The position numbers and the translations under genes are program-made. A model generated the notes under the pieces. It made no database searches. It saw only the letters and a list, made by a program, of their open reading frames with translations, and was not told the DNA's origin. A stretch of DNA of 64,000 bases from Cryptomeria japonica (lineage: Eukaryota > Streptophyta > Pinopsida > Cupressales > Cupressaceae). The DNA lies in assembly GCF_030272615.1 (NCBI RefSeq), contig NC_081411.1:161643089-161707088 (forward strand), written 5' to 3'. Position 1 is the stretch's first letter. Each line of letters opens with the position of its first letter. Positions 22,930-35,800 of the stretch are shown here, in pieces.

Positions 22930-24581
22930 TGTTAGTTATAAACGAGCAAAAAAATTAACACAAAACAACAGAAAGCTAATAACATAAACACAAAACACAA
23001 GTTTAACATGGTTCACCACTAAGTGGCTACATCCACCGGAAACGCAGGGAGTCCTTCTATTAATTGATAATGCAAAATACAACTCTCTACAATACATGAC
23101 TATACACGTCTATATATACATTCACATTCAGGTTTGGAATGAAGAGTCTGGAGAAGACGAAAGGTCATGACCGTCGGGCTTCACATCCCAATAATCTCCC
23201 ACTTGAAGCTCAATCGGCACAACCATTCCTCAACATTCCCTACATTTCCAATTCTTCACCTTGCAATCAGGCGGAACAAAGACTTCAATTTTGCCAGATT
23301 TTGCTCACAGATATTGCAGATAAGCCTTTTCCAAATTCTATCCGACTCAATACAATCTATCAGCTGAATATTTTCAAAAGTAACCATGTTGTCTTCCAAC
23401 ATATTTATTCGAACCTTTGTTCCACATTTCTTAGGCTGTCTAGAACCATTATGTGAATCGCTAGATAGAGAATATAAAAGCCCATCATCTTTATGAGATA
23501 GTGCAATGCTAGGAAGGACACTACCAAGGCAGTAAGTTTGCAGAACAGACACAACTTTGGCTCGTATTGTCAACCATTCTTCCCTTTCTCACCACTTGTT
23601 CGTCTCTTCGACTTCCAAAGTTTGAACTCGGTACATGATGTCCTTGTCCTCTGTATTCATTTCTACTGGAACGTCCACCAAACCTAAAACATTGTCTAAT
23701 GTGGTAAAAATTGTATTGAGGATAGCCAATTACTTTTTCAACTCTTCATTTCTTTTTTCTTTAAAAAAACTCCCACTCTTTTGTAAATTTCTCTTTCAAT
23801 TCTATCATTTCATCTTCCATACGACATATTCACTCTGCGAGAATAAAATTTTCCTCCCATAGTTTCTCAATTCATTCGTATAGGTAATCTTTCGAGCTAT
23901 AGGCCTCACCTTCTTTAGGGTCATCTTCATTCACCAGTTCCGAGACTACGTCCTCCTCACCCCGGGAGGCATCTTCCTCATCTTGGAAGGCAATCAAACC
24001 AGTCTTTTCTTCTTCAAACAACGAATACAAAAAACCCTCTTCTTCTTCAAACGAAGTCTCCTCCTTTTCTCAGCCATCCCACCAATGTCGTTTCATTTCC
24101 ACCTCCACTTGGACATCACTCTCTACCGAGTCTAGACTGCCAAGAAATTTTTCGATGACTGATTTGATTTCATCATCTGAATATTCAACCTGTTTATCGA
24201 TAACATAAAAGCACCCAACTCCAGGATGAAACACAAAGTAAGGGCACCCATATCCAGGATCAACTACCCAATCAAATCGCATCTCTACTCAACATTTCAC
24301 CGTAGATCTGATACCGATTGTTAGTTATAAACGAGAAAAACATTAATACAAAACAGCAGAAAGCTAATAACATAAACACAAAACATAAGTTTAACGTGGT
24401 TCACCACTAAGTGGCTACGTCCACCAGAAACACAGGGAGTCCTTCTATTAATATATAATGCAAAATACAACTCTCTACAATACATGACTGTACATATTTA
24501 TATATACATTCACATTCAGATTTGAAATGAAGAGTCTTGAAAAAACAAAAGATCATGACCATTGAACTTCACATCCCAACA
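22930..24581 (-). mobile_element. Non-autonomous LTR element, copy 2 (minus strand), inside the ankyrin exon
   Basis: Two LTRs of about 264 bases (22930-23193 and 24319-24581) flank about 1.1 kb. On the minus strand the right LTR comes first, starting TGTTGGGATGTGAAG. It is followed by a primer-binding site CGGTATCAGATC (24316-24305); a purine tract AAGTGGGAGA precedes the left LTR. Flanks are ACAAC (22925-22929) and AAAAC (24582-24586), a 5-base duplication with one change. Minus-strand LTR words such as GGTGGACGTAGCCACTTAG and GGTGAACCACGTTAAAC place it in the same family as copy 1. The interior is shorter than in copy 1 and again codes only for the acidic, unrecognised protein. Confidence 0.85.
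23200..24300 (-). pseudogene. Acidic protein of the LTR element (copy 2), broken
   Basis: Read leftwards it begins MRFDWVVDPGYGCPYFVFHP (24282) and contains DDEIKSVIEKFLGSLDSVES and HWWDG. After a stop at about 24070 it continues as a strongly acidic Glu/Asp-rich stretch to about 23830. The last part (23573-23256) has the conserved IWKRLICNICEQNLAKLKS. Order and motifs match copy 1, so the two define a single protein of perhaps 350 residues or more: N-terminal globular part, acidic middle, C-terminal basic motif. I know no named family for it. Confidence 0.5.
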
Positions 24582-25230
24582 AAAACAAGGATGCAGTTAA
24601 CGAGGAAGGCTAACGGCCCTCGACATTGCAATGGAAAATACCGTTTACCACGAATCTTACAAAATAATAGAGATACTGGGTAATTATCCTTGGAAGAGCA
24701 GGCCTTTCTTGTACAACGCTCCAAAGCTGAGCCAACAGAAAGAGGAGAACACCCACGAAATAGAGAGCAACACGTTTAAACAAAGAAGCACAAATGAATT
24801 AGTGGTGACTGTGCTGTTAGCGACAATGTCATTTACGGTGGCCTTCATCATTCCCGGCGGTTTCAAGACGAAGGGGTACAAGTTAGGGTTTCCCCTTCTC
24901 ATTCAAACCCTTTCCTTTAAGATGTTCATCATTATTGATTGCGTGGCCTTCTTTTTGTCGTTGTCTGTGGCGTTCGCGTGGCAGATGGCTACGCCTCTTA
25001 CAAGGGCAAGTAAGACAGGATTCCTAAACATCACCAATATGCTCCTTTCCTTCACCTATGCCTTTACGACTTATGGTTTCATATCTCCAGTGTATAGCAT
25101 TCTCGAGCACAATAAGCTGGCTTAGCTTGTGCTCGAAGAGTGCTCGATCATTTGTTTCTGTGAGAATATGAGTTTCCTCTACATGGCTGCAATGTTTGCT
25201 GTTAAGCTCGCGATAATGAAACCTCTTTGA
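24582..25230 (+). pseudogene. Ankyrin/PGG gene, third exon with PGG membrane domain
   Basis: After the target duplication the frame gives KDAVNEEG, loses one base near 24607, then LTALDIAMENTVYHES, a last ankyrin repeat. The PGG domain follows: NELVVTVLLATMSFTVAF, then the signature PGGF (about 24856-24867), then about two to three hydrophobic membrane spans. A TAG at 25123-25125 ends the open frame, but homologous-looking sequence (NMSFLYMAAMFAVKLAIMKP) continues in frame to TGA 25228-25230, so the TAG is probably a nonsense mutation. Family members are plant membrane proteins linked to stress and defence signalling. This copy is dead. Confidence 0.8.
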
Positions 25231-25497
25231 GGTGAAAACGATAACGTCTCTGACAGGCTGGTGGAGTATTTCTTCATGAAACGGTCGGTCTAAAATCATA
25301 CATTAAGAAACATATTAAGTCTAAGAAACATATTAAGTCTAAAAAATATTAGTCAATTTTAATTGTTTTAACATTTTTATATCTAAAATTTTATTTTTAG
25401 TGTGATCACATACATTGAGTAACATAACATATTAAGTGGAGAAAATTTCAGTCAATTTTGAGTGTTTAACATTTTTAAACCTAGAAATATAAAAGCT
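25231..25497. other. AT-rich 3' flank of the ankyrin gene
   Basis: It contains a short tandem pair AAGAAACATATTAAGTCT near 25304-25341 and no other recognised feature. Confidence 0.4.
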
Positions 25498-26825
25498 TAG
25501 TAATGTAATATTGATTAAAATAATTTAATCCTTTATATTGTTGTAAGATTAATAATACTTATACTTATAGAAACAAAATTTTTGTTTTGATTTCTAATAA
25601 GCTTGTCCTTCAAGATATTGAAGTAAGAAGATTTTTCAAACTATTATAGTTAAAAATATTCTCATTAACATGAATACAAAAAGTAAAATCATATGAATCT
25701 ATTTCACATAAAAGAATATTACCAATTTACATATTTGAACTCTTTAAAATATTATTATAAAAATATTTTATTTATAAAAAGTAAATTAAGCAGCTAATAA
25801 TTATGATATTTTGTTATACATAAATTTATGTTTTCATATATTTAGCATGCTTATATGGCTTTCCTATTAAAAGAGTAACAAAACAAACATACTAGAAAAA
25901 ATTATTGATGAAGTATCATTTAAACTTTTTATAATCACCTACAGAACAAAGAAATTTTGACACTATATTTTAATTTCTAAAATGGAAAGTTAAAAAATCA
26001 TGATATATAAAAGGTTTAAATTAAATAAAGTATGTGAGAAACTAGTGAATGAGATGAGGTACAACAAAATAAAATAAGAGAATATCGCGCAAAAAGAATG
26101 AAATTATATGGTTGAAACTACACTATATGAAGCTCCATTCGCTCAAAGTAGTATAGTTTTTCTAGTTGAAACAAAGCATGCCCCCTCTTATGAATGAGAT
26201 GCAATGAGTTCAATTATAAACGAAAATGAAAGAGATGGAGAAGTTAAGCTAAATCGCGGTGGCGATTGAAATTATTCATTATGCAAATGGGAAGTGAAGC
26301 ACTCTTTTAAAGCCTACGATTTTCATTAAACCGAACTACTTTTAAAGCCAACGATTTTCAATATAAAGGTGGATATTTAAATTAGATATTCGAGGAGTTT
26401 AATTTAATGTTTAAAATAATGAAAGGGGACAATTATTTAAATGTCTGAAATTAAAGTAGATGATTTTGTTTTTTGTTGACATGGATGGCTGACATTCATT
26501 ATTGATTTTAGGACGCATCTCCCCTTAATTCATTTCCAATATTTGTTAGTTTTTCGTATTTCGGTCAATAATTTTTTGAGGAAGGAATCTTGTCAACATT
26601 TTAAATGTGAATTGGACTATTCTAATCAAAATATTAAATTAAAATTTGATAAAGAATGGGACTTTGAAAAGATCTCCCAGTTACTTGTATAATAACCCAC
26701 TATTACATGATCCAAAAATCTCAACTAATTATTTTTTAAAATTTACTTAATCAATATTGAGTATTTATTCTTAATTGTGTTTGATTCAATCACATACTTA
26801 GGTACATCAATCCAAATGAGATAGG

Positions 26826-26990
26826 CATTCATCCATACAAGTTAGGCATATATCCATGCGGGACTAGGCATCTAACCATATGGGTTAGGCATCTAACCAT
26901 ACAGGTTAGGCATCTGTCCTTATGGGACAAGAGGTTTCATCTATCTGATCCGGGATAGGCATCTACCCAAATAGGGTAAGCATCTATTCA
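26826..26990 (+). repeat. Minisatellite TAGGCATCTAACCATA, 20-24-base units
   Basis: About seven imperfect units of the type GGTTAGGCATCTAACCATAC follow one another, and one isolated TAGGCATCT recurs at about 27095. Units vary in length and have no constant spacer, so this is not a CRISPR array. Confidence 0.8.
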
Positions 26991-28289
26991 TAAGAATAGG
27001 ATATGCTCTGGCCAGAGACTTTAGATTCATTGGGATCATCTGGGTCCTGAGCCACTCTCTAAAGACTACACACCCCTACTAGGAATGCACCGAGGTAGGC
27101 ATCTTTAGGAGTATATTAAAATAATTATATAACAAGCTTGAGTTCCGCCTCGGAATTCAACCTAAAGCCTCGAGAAGTCAAGCGAATCCATAAAGGATTC
27201 CTTCTGAGTATGCATTGAATTAATTTTAACCTTTCAGTTAATATTTACACCATTTGATTAAAATACCAAGGAGCTTCAAGAACCAACTAGTCACCCAAAA
27301 CCAAATCCTAATCCCCATCCCCAAACGTCTGAGTACAAGGGACAACTCCATCCCTAGACTACCTACATACTCATTTCGGTACTAGATCAAGGCATCAAGT
27401 ATGTAGTTCTGGTTTCTAACTATGCTATAATGTAAACTGTCTGGTGGGTACGCAACCCTTTCTAGGGTCAATGTCCCTGACAGTTTCTTTGCGGTTGCTA
27501 CCCACGATGGTAGCTCAATAGCGAAAAGGCTCAAGATGGACTTTTGCTTGTGGCCTAAAACAACTAAGTCCTATTTCCCCTTAATCTGTTATCATCCACT
27601 GAAATCAACAAGATAAAATAAATTTTCAAAAATCATAACACACAACCAAACCCTAATGGGATTTTCTAAGGTTTAACTAAGCAGATGTAAATTCATTTAA
27701 GATTTATCTTTTTAGATTATCGATCCAAGGGGGACTACCCCCCCCCGGCCCCCCACCCTTGAATATTAACTTCCAAATGACCCTTATTTGTCCTCGGCGA
27801 TTTAGAGGGATGATACCATAGACATCATTGTTGTAGCTTTATTAAGTGTTAAGTGCAATAGTTCAACACGACAACATTACTCATAAGTTTGACCTAGAGG
27901 TACCATAGATATTGAACACTGCTAAGGTTTTTTGTTTCAACTCCTCTTGTTTATTTTTCTAACTAGAAATTTATCTTTGAATTTAAGTAAAGAAATATAT
28001 TAGTATAGCTATAAGAATGAGACTATTATATGCAAGGAACTATTGCTTGAAAATAAAGATTAAGGTATTAATTTTACATAATTGAAAGAAACAAAAATAA
28101 ATCATCTACTTTGGAATAGTACTGTCTCGAAAGAAACTATGATAACAATTAAAATTCTGAAATTTGAACTAATTTACATGAAAGTTTTAATTGCTTGGAA
28201 CTATTCAATACTTGTTAAAGATAACTTATGAAAAATGATTTGAATTACTTGAAAGATAAATTTCTTGACAAAACTATTAAACTCTTAAA

Positions 28290-28650
28290 TATGGATCCTG
28301 TTACTTGAAGGCCATTAAAGTGCTTGAAAGAGAAACTAAATTATTAAATAGCAAAACTTGCAAATGAATTTAATAATATGTTTGAAAGGGAAAAAAAATT
28401 ATTTAATAATAAACTTGAGAATGACCACATTATTTATAGACCAACTAATTCTTCCACATAAGATTTATTTTTAATTATCTTCTACAATGGTAACCTAACT
28501 TTTAATTTGAATCATAATACTTGAAAGCTATTAAATTGTTTGAAATAAATATAATGAAATAAACTGTTAAATAACAAGACTTTTGGAAATGAATCTATCA
28601 ACAATGAGCTTGATAACCACAATACTTTTTAATTACCAAATTTAAATAAG
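28290..28650 (+). repeat. Diverged tandem duplication, about 210 bases per unit
   Basis: Two segments starting at TTACTTGAAGGCCATTAAAG (about 28300) and ATACTTGAAAGCTATTAAAT (about 28519) run in parallel through TTGAAA, TTAAATA and AATGAAT words. Divergence is high. Confidence 0.45.
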
Positions 28651-31600
28651 ATTAAAAGAGAGTCTAAATTACTTGCTAATTATCCAATATAAATAAAGCT
28701 CCTAAATAATTCTAAACAATCTTTTTCTAGTTGCTTTTGAACTAATGCCAAATCCTTTGCAAGATTATAGTGAGATAACAAACTAGTCCTTCCACTTGAA
28801 GCAATGTTAACCTTATCCTTGGATATTTTCTACAAATAATAACTTTATCTATATCCTTTATTACGAAAGACAACGACACTAGATTTGGAAATTAATCTTT
28901 GACAATATCTATGATTACATATTATATGAAATTTGATAAATTATGACTCCCGAATCTTAAATATATAAACTTAAGTACATAATCCACACCATATAAATGT
29001 ATAATATTGTTTTATTTTTCTATTTTCTATTACATATATTTTACCTAAAATATTTTTTTATTATATTTATAAAGTCACTATAATTATTTAAATGATATAT
29101 TCCCTTGCCCACCAAACTTCATTCTTTTTTTATTCCCTTTTTATATCTTTAATGAGGAAACAAAGTAATAATAATATTCAATTGATCAATTTCATTACCC
29201 CCACCCAATCATCATGATTTTTTTTTTTTTTTTTTAATGCAACACTACATTACTTTTTCTTTATGAAAAGGGGAAACATTATAAAAGAGGAAAGTTTAAA
29301 AGAAAAGGAAATTTATTAATTAAAAACATAACTTTATTCTGAAATGCCACATGAGGAAGGATATTTTTTCTAATCTTGAAATTTATTTTGAAATTGTCCC
29401 CACTTCACTCCCCTTAATTTTATAAGATGAAAATAAATAAAGCCTTTAATCATTTAGTAAAAACGTTAAAAGAAAGAAAAGAATGTCATGCTCATGAGAC
29501 ACAGGAAAGTCCAAGGAAATATTTTTAAAAAAATAAAATATTTTCTTAAAAGCCCTAAAAATCCTTAAGGAATTCCTTTACTTCCCTCTTCCTTTATTTT
29601 TCTTGTGAGAATTAGACAAGGAGGTAGCTGCCAGGGTTCTACTAGTATTTATCACCTTGACAAGAAGAATTTAGCTATGAAGAGGAGGCTCTTACCACAA
29701 TAGGGGTGGTGAATTAAAGGGAGACATGCAAGGAAAAAAAGTATTGTTGTTTTCTTTTATTTGTTTTCTTTGTGAGATTTTATTTTTATAATTTCAATAC
29801 CTTAACATTTTCTCTCTGTGTTTTTTTTTAAATTTGGTATATCATGATCTGCTCACTAAATGCAGATCTATATCTTGCAATCCAAAGATTGCACCTTTTA
29901 GAGGCCTAGGGAAGGGAAATACGAAGGAGGAAGGATGGTGCCGCTACAGGAATGACATCAATAATAGGAACCTTAGAATAAATAAATAAATAAAAGACTT
30001 CAGCCAGAGGACCCACTTGTAACTTCCAAGAAGAAAAAGATAAAAAAAAAAAAATGGGTTTATTCTTGCATCTTCCTATGGGACTTGGCTAATCAAAGAG
30101 GGGTTCAAGATCCAAATGGTCTGGTTCCCAAATTTACTATTGTTTAATTGAACTATGCCTACCTAGAGGGTAGTATATAAATGTACTGAACAAAATTCCT
30201 AGAAGTAAAAGTATGCTCTATTTTTCAAGTAATATACAAATACCCACTTCATTCTTTCACCATTTACTATGTTCATACTAGGAACAAATATAATTTTATC
30301 TAATGTTTGTATTACCAGATGATCAATGCACAATAGATTGTATTTATCATCTATAATGATAGAGTTTTCATTATTGAATGTCACTATGAAATCTTATCCG
30401 CTAAGATATAAGCATATGTATGTAGGGAACTACTAATGGAAATGTAACTTATTTTATCTCATTTATTTCATTTCAGTAAACAACTTAAAAGGCTTTTCTC
30501 TTCATTCAAATTCCTTTCTGATACAGAACTCCCAAGGAAAATAAGTGGAAAAGTTGCAGTTCTTCATAACAACATGACATTAATGTTTACATAATAGAAA
30601 ATTGGATTTTCTCATGAAAAATAAGTTCATAACTATTACATTAAAAAACACTTGAGTTTTCAAACCCATCTCATTCTATTTTTTCTATCAGCAATTGTCC
30701 ATCTTACCATGGTCTTACATCCCTCTTCTGAGATACATGGTAGAATACTCTATATTTTTCTTTTTGTATAAACATAGTTACATAGCATAGTATTTCCATT
30801 TGATAGAGATATAAACATAGCTTTCTATTTCCTTCCACATATAGGGAGACCTCTACCTTAGTTTGTTTTCAACATGCCCTTCTCATAGAATTTGATAAGG
30901 GCTTCTCTTGAACTATAGTTCTAATGTAAGCTTTAATGTGTCACTCATATATATATATATATATCATTTTTACTCTAATATTTAACTATATGGCAATTAA
31001 TATTTTGTGTTTTATTATTTTATTTTATTGTACTATATATTTTATTAATCTATATTTTTTTTTGGAAACAAAAAATAATTGGATTAAATCAAGGGATGGG
31101 TTTTCAATTGATATTCTCATTTGTATACATATATATTTTTTAAACGGAACACTACTAACTTATAAATTCAAAATGAAGGCAAAATATACATATTTATTTC
31201 ATATGGGCATGTAGATTTACTCTATCAAAAGATGGAATGAGGAAAGATTTGTGCATATGTATTTTATATATAGAAATCTGAGAACATGCAATGCATTTCC
31301 TTTATCAAAATCTGAAAAAAATGAAGGAGATTTCTTGAAGAGAGATGAGAAGGCAATTTCCCATTTTATTTAACCCTCCCTCTTTTCGATTTAAACAAAA
31401 TGTCAAAACCTACATAAAGTTATTTCAAATAATATGCTTGCAAATACAAATTAATCATCCCTTCTTTTCTCTACTTAAAAAAAAGAACATGCAAGTAAGT
31501 ATGGAAGGAGGAACCTGAATTTGTAAAATGAATGAAGACTTTGTTGTTGATCACCTTCTCTTTTCCCAGCTATCCTTATTCAATCGTTTTCTTGTAGCCT

Positions 31601-32126
31601 GATAAGGATCTTCTCCAAAACCACTAAAATCCTGCAATAATTCTACGTAATTTCTCCTACATCTATCATGATATTGAAACTAATTTCATAAGAAATCAAA
31701 GACTATTTTATCACAATAAAAAGATTGAACTCCCCTCGTTCAAAAATCTAGTAGTCAATATATAGAAAAAGAGAACCATTTCCCACTACCAAAGAATTAA
31801 TTGATTTTCATATTCTTTTTCCCAAAATAATTCCATTCAAAAGTGGGGGTTACATGCATATTAAATTTAAATTTGAAATTCTTTCATGCAAGACACATTC
31901 CTTACAACTTTTCATAATGGTGGTTACATTCAACCATGCATTAGAAACTTGAATTTGAAATTCGCTTCTAGAATCTTCTTATTTCTCCTACACCATGTGC
32001 TCAATTAGAATATTAAGTAAATAAATAATTTCCAAATAAGTTTATGACCTCATGTGTGTCACCACATATTAATTCTTCTTTTTCAAATAATTCCATCCTT
32101 ACTCAATTTTTATCTCTAACTAACAT

Positions 32127-32134
32127 TAATAATA

Positions 32135-32220
<86 letters not shown>
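32127..32220 (+). repeat. AAT microsatellite
   Basis: About thirty AAT units, with a GATAGT interruption near 32140, lie just inside the right end of the 5.6-kb insert. The poly-Asn frame across it is an artefact. Confidence 0.95.
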
Positions 32221-32221
<1 letters not shown>

Positions 32222-35046
32222 GCTAGTCCTATCAAAGTCTAAAAAGAGGGTTATGACAGCTTGAGTATATATGCTAATTTTAAAAACTTACAGAAGCATC
32301 TTGTGAAGTGAAAATACAATATGTTACAAAAATATTTCTTCATAATTAAGGAGATTTAGGGTTTTCGTTACACTAATGTGTGTAACTAGGAAAATGATAA
32401 TGAGCATCAAAGCATAAAAATTAGGCAACCACAAAGCTAACATGTAACAAAATTAAGTCCTAATACACTCAATAAAGGAAATGAAAATAAGATTCAAAAG
32501 AAACGCAAGCCAAAGTGCTGAAATATCCTTCATAGCTCCTCTATTGGCATTCTTTCTCCTTCAAATTATGTGGGTGTCACCTACAAGTGCAAGTTATTAA
32601 AAGCAAGTTGAATTGAAAAGAGTGATTCAAAAGCGACAACATAAGGATACTAGAATTGTGGTTGAAAATGAATGAGAAAAAGGGTCAATTTATTGACAAA
32701 TTGAATGAGAGACCCAAATTAGCACAAGAATTTGGAAGAAGCAATTTTATTCAAAATTGGCATGATTGAGGGGACAAGGAATGACAACTTGTATGTCATT
32801 TTATGACAAAATTCTATGCAAGAAATATGGCATATTTATATGCAAGAATTATGACACATTTATAAGACATTTGACCATGAAATTAGCTTTCAATTATGAC
32901 AAAATTAAACATGACAAGTGGAGCCCAAATTGGTAGATAAATTAATGGATAATGTTAGTGGTAATTAGAAATTTAAAAAATAGGAAATTAGGTGTATTAA
33001 TTAGGTGGTATTAATTAATAAATTCATATTTATTAATTAACTCACAAAAAAGGAAACAATTAGACAACTAAATAATTCATTTAATTGTGACATGAAATAC
33101 ATAGGATAAATGGAATTAATTCATTTAACCTAATGAGAAATTTTAATAGGATTAAATGAATATATCATTAAACCCTAGGGGAAAAAATAGAAATGGAATT
33201 AGGTCATAACATGATTAAAACCAATAAATGATAAGGATCGCAATCAAAGGGACAAAAAACAAAGATTTGATAATGGCGTAAAGCCAAAACTGATTGATAA
33301 AGCCCAACAACAAATTGGTCAAGAGGATTGCTTTGATAACTAAGAATTGATGAGGATTAATGACTAATCAATCCAAAGTTGATGAGAATTGATGATTGAT
33401 TGAGATCAATTAAAAATTGATCAAAGATTGACAAAAGTTGATTTTATGAAGGTTGACATGATACTAATTGACAAGGTTTGATGACGAATCGATCAAAATT
33501 GATAAGGAACTTGATAATTAACGATTGAAAAGGATGCAAAATGATCTAAATTGATTGACAATTAATTAGGGACAAATGATAATTAATAAAAAATGATAAA
33601 TATCTAGAACAAAACCCTAATTCAATATCAATTAAGATTCACAATGTCCAATTGACATGATGAGTTGATTACAACCACCAGTTACAATTCAAAAAATGAT
33701 ATTGACAAGAGCCAATTGAAATGCGAGAGATTTGGAATCGAATAAGAAAGAATGCAAAAGGAGGATGCAATATCGACAAACGATAAAGATTGAATGTGTG
33801 ATATAGAGAAAATAGTTAGCAAGTGTGAAAACCCTGAAATAAGGTCACATGGATATGTTAAACTATGACACTACAAGCCTTGACCATTTTTAGATGCCTA
33901 CATTTTTCCCATCTTTGAGACAATGCAATTATGAGCATTGATTTAAAAAAAAAAAATGCCCCACACAATGACAAGGTATATGCATGCCCCCTCGAGGAAT
34001 TGGCCTGAAGAATTTAGAAAAGAGGCCAATTTATCAACAAAAACTCTAGGACTAGACCAAGACGACTGCAAGGACTAATAGAAGAAATGTTAGTAAGAAG
34101 AAATTAGATGAAGAATAATTAGTGATGAAGAAAAATTGCTTTCACAAATGCACACAAATTAAGTGAGAACCTTTATTTGATATGGTAGAGTAGATGCAAC
34201 ACATCATGGTATTGAAGGTTAGGGCAGTAATGTGGTCCCTTTGCATAAGATAGACACTTCACAAATAAGGAATGATTCAACCAGCGTAAGGCATGATGTG
34301 TGTCAAAGTTAGAGGTATGTAAGACAACCACAATGTGGATGTGCCATCATAGGTACCTAAGACATACTTGCCCCAAAATCCTACAACACATTTTGCAAAC
34401 AAAAAACAAAACAAACAAAATGACCATGAGCCATCCCTCTCACTCTAAATCACTCAGTGACTTCATCAAGCAACATAGGAACATGATCTAAATAAATCGT
34501 CAAAGGATAAGGCTCACAAATTCAACCGAATCAAGCAAACATTATGATCTTCATTGTCAAAGGTGGATGATATCGTGATAGTTGGTAGGATGATCATGTT
34601 GTCTGGTTTCAAGGAATGCAATACCCCATCAAAGATAGGACATAGTCTAGTTTCAAGTATACCACACTTGTCATAAGACCCATTGACAATGGGCGATTGA
34701 TACGATAACTAAATTAGTTTGAATGATTAGTTGATTGAAAATTTCATTTATTAACACATGGTTTCATTAAACACGATGGTTTTAATATTTTTTGTTTGTT
34801 GTCTACTCAAATGTCTATCTATGGACAAAAGGGATAATTTATCAACAAAACGAAAATGCAAATGATTGTTTTTGGATTTTAGTTTTTTTTTAATTTTTAG
34901 GTTTTTTTGAAATTTTTTTTTTTTTGTTCTATTTTCAAGACATTTACAACGTTTTTGAATTATTTCATGATATTTATCAAATGTTTTTTACGCTTATTTC
35001 AGGATTTTTTAAAATGTTTTTGTAGGTTATTTCAAGACATTTTACA

Positions 35047-35800
35047 ATTATTAAATTGTACTTTTATACATAGGTTTAAGTTTAAAAGTTAAACTTTATT
35101 ATTACAAGATATATTTCTATATCATAAGAATTTATTAGACTCATTTTGAATTCAAGTGTAAAATAGTCTATATTTCATGGTGTATGTTATTAAAAGTTAT
35201 AATTATATATTCAAATATTTAATCATTTTATCTCAATAGGATTGAATTAATATTTATAAAATGTAAATGAAATGATAATAATTAATATGAATATAATAAA
35301 TATATTTCAATAAAAAAAATGGATAAATGAATATTCGGTTATTTGATTTATCTGAAAATTATTTAATTCATTTATCTAAAAGTTATTTTTATAGTTTTAT
35401 TTATTTATAGATATATGTTGGTAATGTTTTAGTTTTTGTTAGCATGTTTAGACTATTACGCTTGTTGCTATTGTAAAATGTTCTTTTGTAAATTTATTTT
35501 GAATAATATTATATTATTCTTGTATTTTATATATTGTAATTATGAACACTATTAGCACATTTATCTTTCAAAATATCTAAATATATGTCATTGTTTGAGA
35601 CATCTATTTTGGATATATTTGTGATTTAAAAAATCTAGATGTAGACTAGGTCAAGATATGTCATTATTGAAATATTTTTTTTAATAGAACTGTGATTTAA
35701 ATGGTATGTATACATATATAATGATGTATTTTAATATCTTTTACATAAATTATAATTTTACAAATAGATATGACAATAACATTTACAACTTGTAAGAGAA
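35047..35800. other. Spacer between the two long repeats
   Basis: About 750 AT-rich bases with no coding frame and no primer-binding site at the left. A purine stretch AAGAGAAGAGTAA lies immediately before copy 2 (about 35794-35806), which is what an LTR element's polypurine tract would look like. It is the only hint that the pair are LTRs. Confidence 0.4.

Larger units (their letters stand above)
26688..32258. mobile_element. 5.6-kb non-coding insert within long repeat copy 1
   Basis: Copy 2 reads straight through CTCCCAGCTACTTGAGTA, whereas in copy 1 the same words are split by 5571 bases. The insert begins TATAATAACCC and ends GGGTTATGACA, imperfect inverted ends of LTR type, and has flanks ACTTG (26683-26687) and GCTTG (32259-32263), a 5-base duplication with one change. 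No coding domain and no internal LTR pair was found. It reads best as a very long solo LTR or a large non-autonomous element. It contains a minisatellite, a poly-C island near 27738, an ATT-rich half and an AAT microsatellite. Confidence 0.7.
25498..35046 (+). repeat. Long direct repeat, copy 1 (about 4 kb net, interrupted)
   Basis: The net sequence is 25498-26687 joined to 32264-35046. It is collinear with 35801-40748 after the insert in each copy is removed. Shared landmarks include TTAGCATGCT near 25845/36144, GGGGACAATTATTTAAATG near 26425/37727, GATCTCCCAG at 26671/37999 and GTTGTCTACTCAAATGTCTA near 34798/40501. Copies could be LTRs of a non-coding retroelement with a very short interior, or a tandem segmental duplication. 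No primer-binding site follows 35046, which weakens the LTR reading. Confidence 0.7.

Noticed and set aside
22767-22958. 63-codon frame running through the third ankyrin exon
   Set aside because: It is in a different frame from the ankyrin reading and runs from intron into LTR.
26826-26990. Array of TAGGCATCTAACCATA units as a possible CRISPR
   Set aside because: Units are adjacent and imperfect, with no spacers of constant length, in a eukaryotic repeat context.
32044-32226. Poly-Asn frame
   Set aside because: Translation of the AAT microsatellite.
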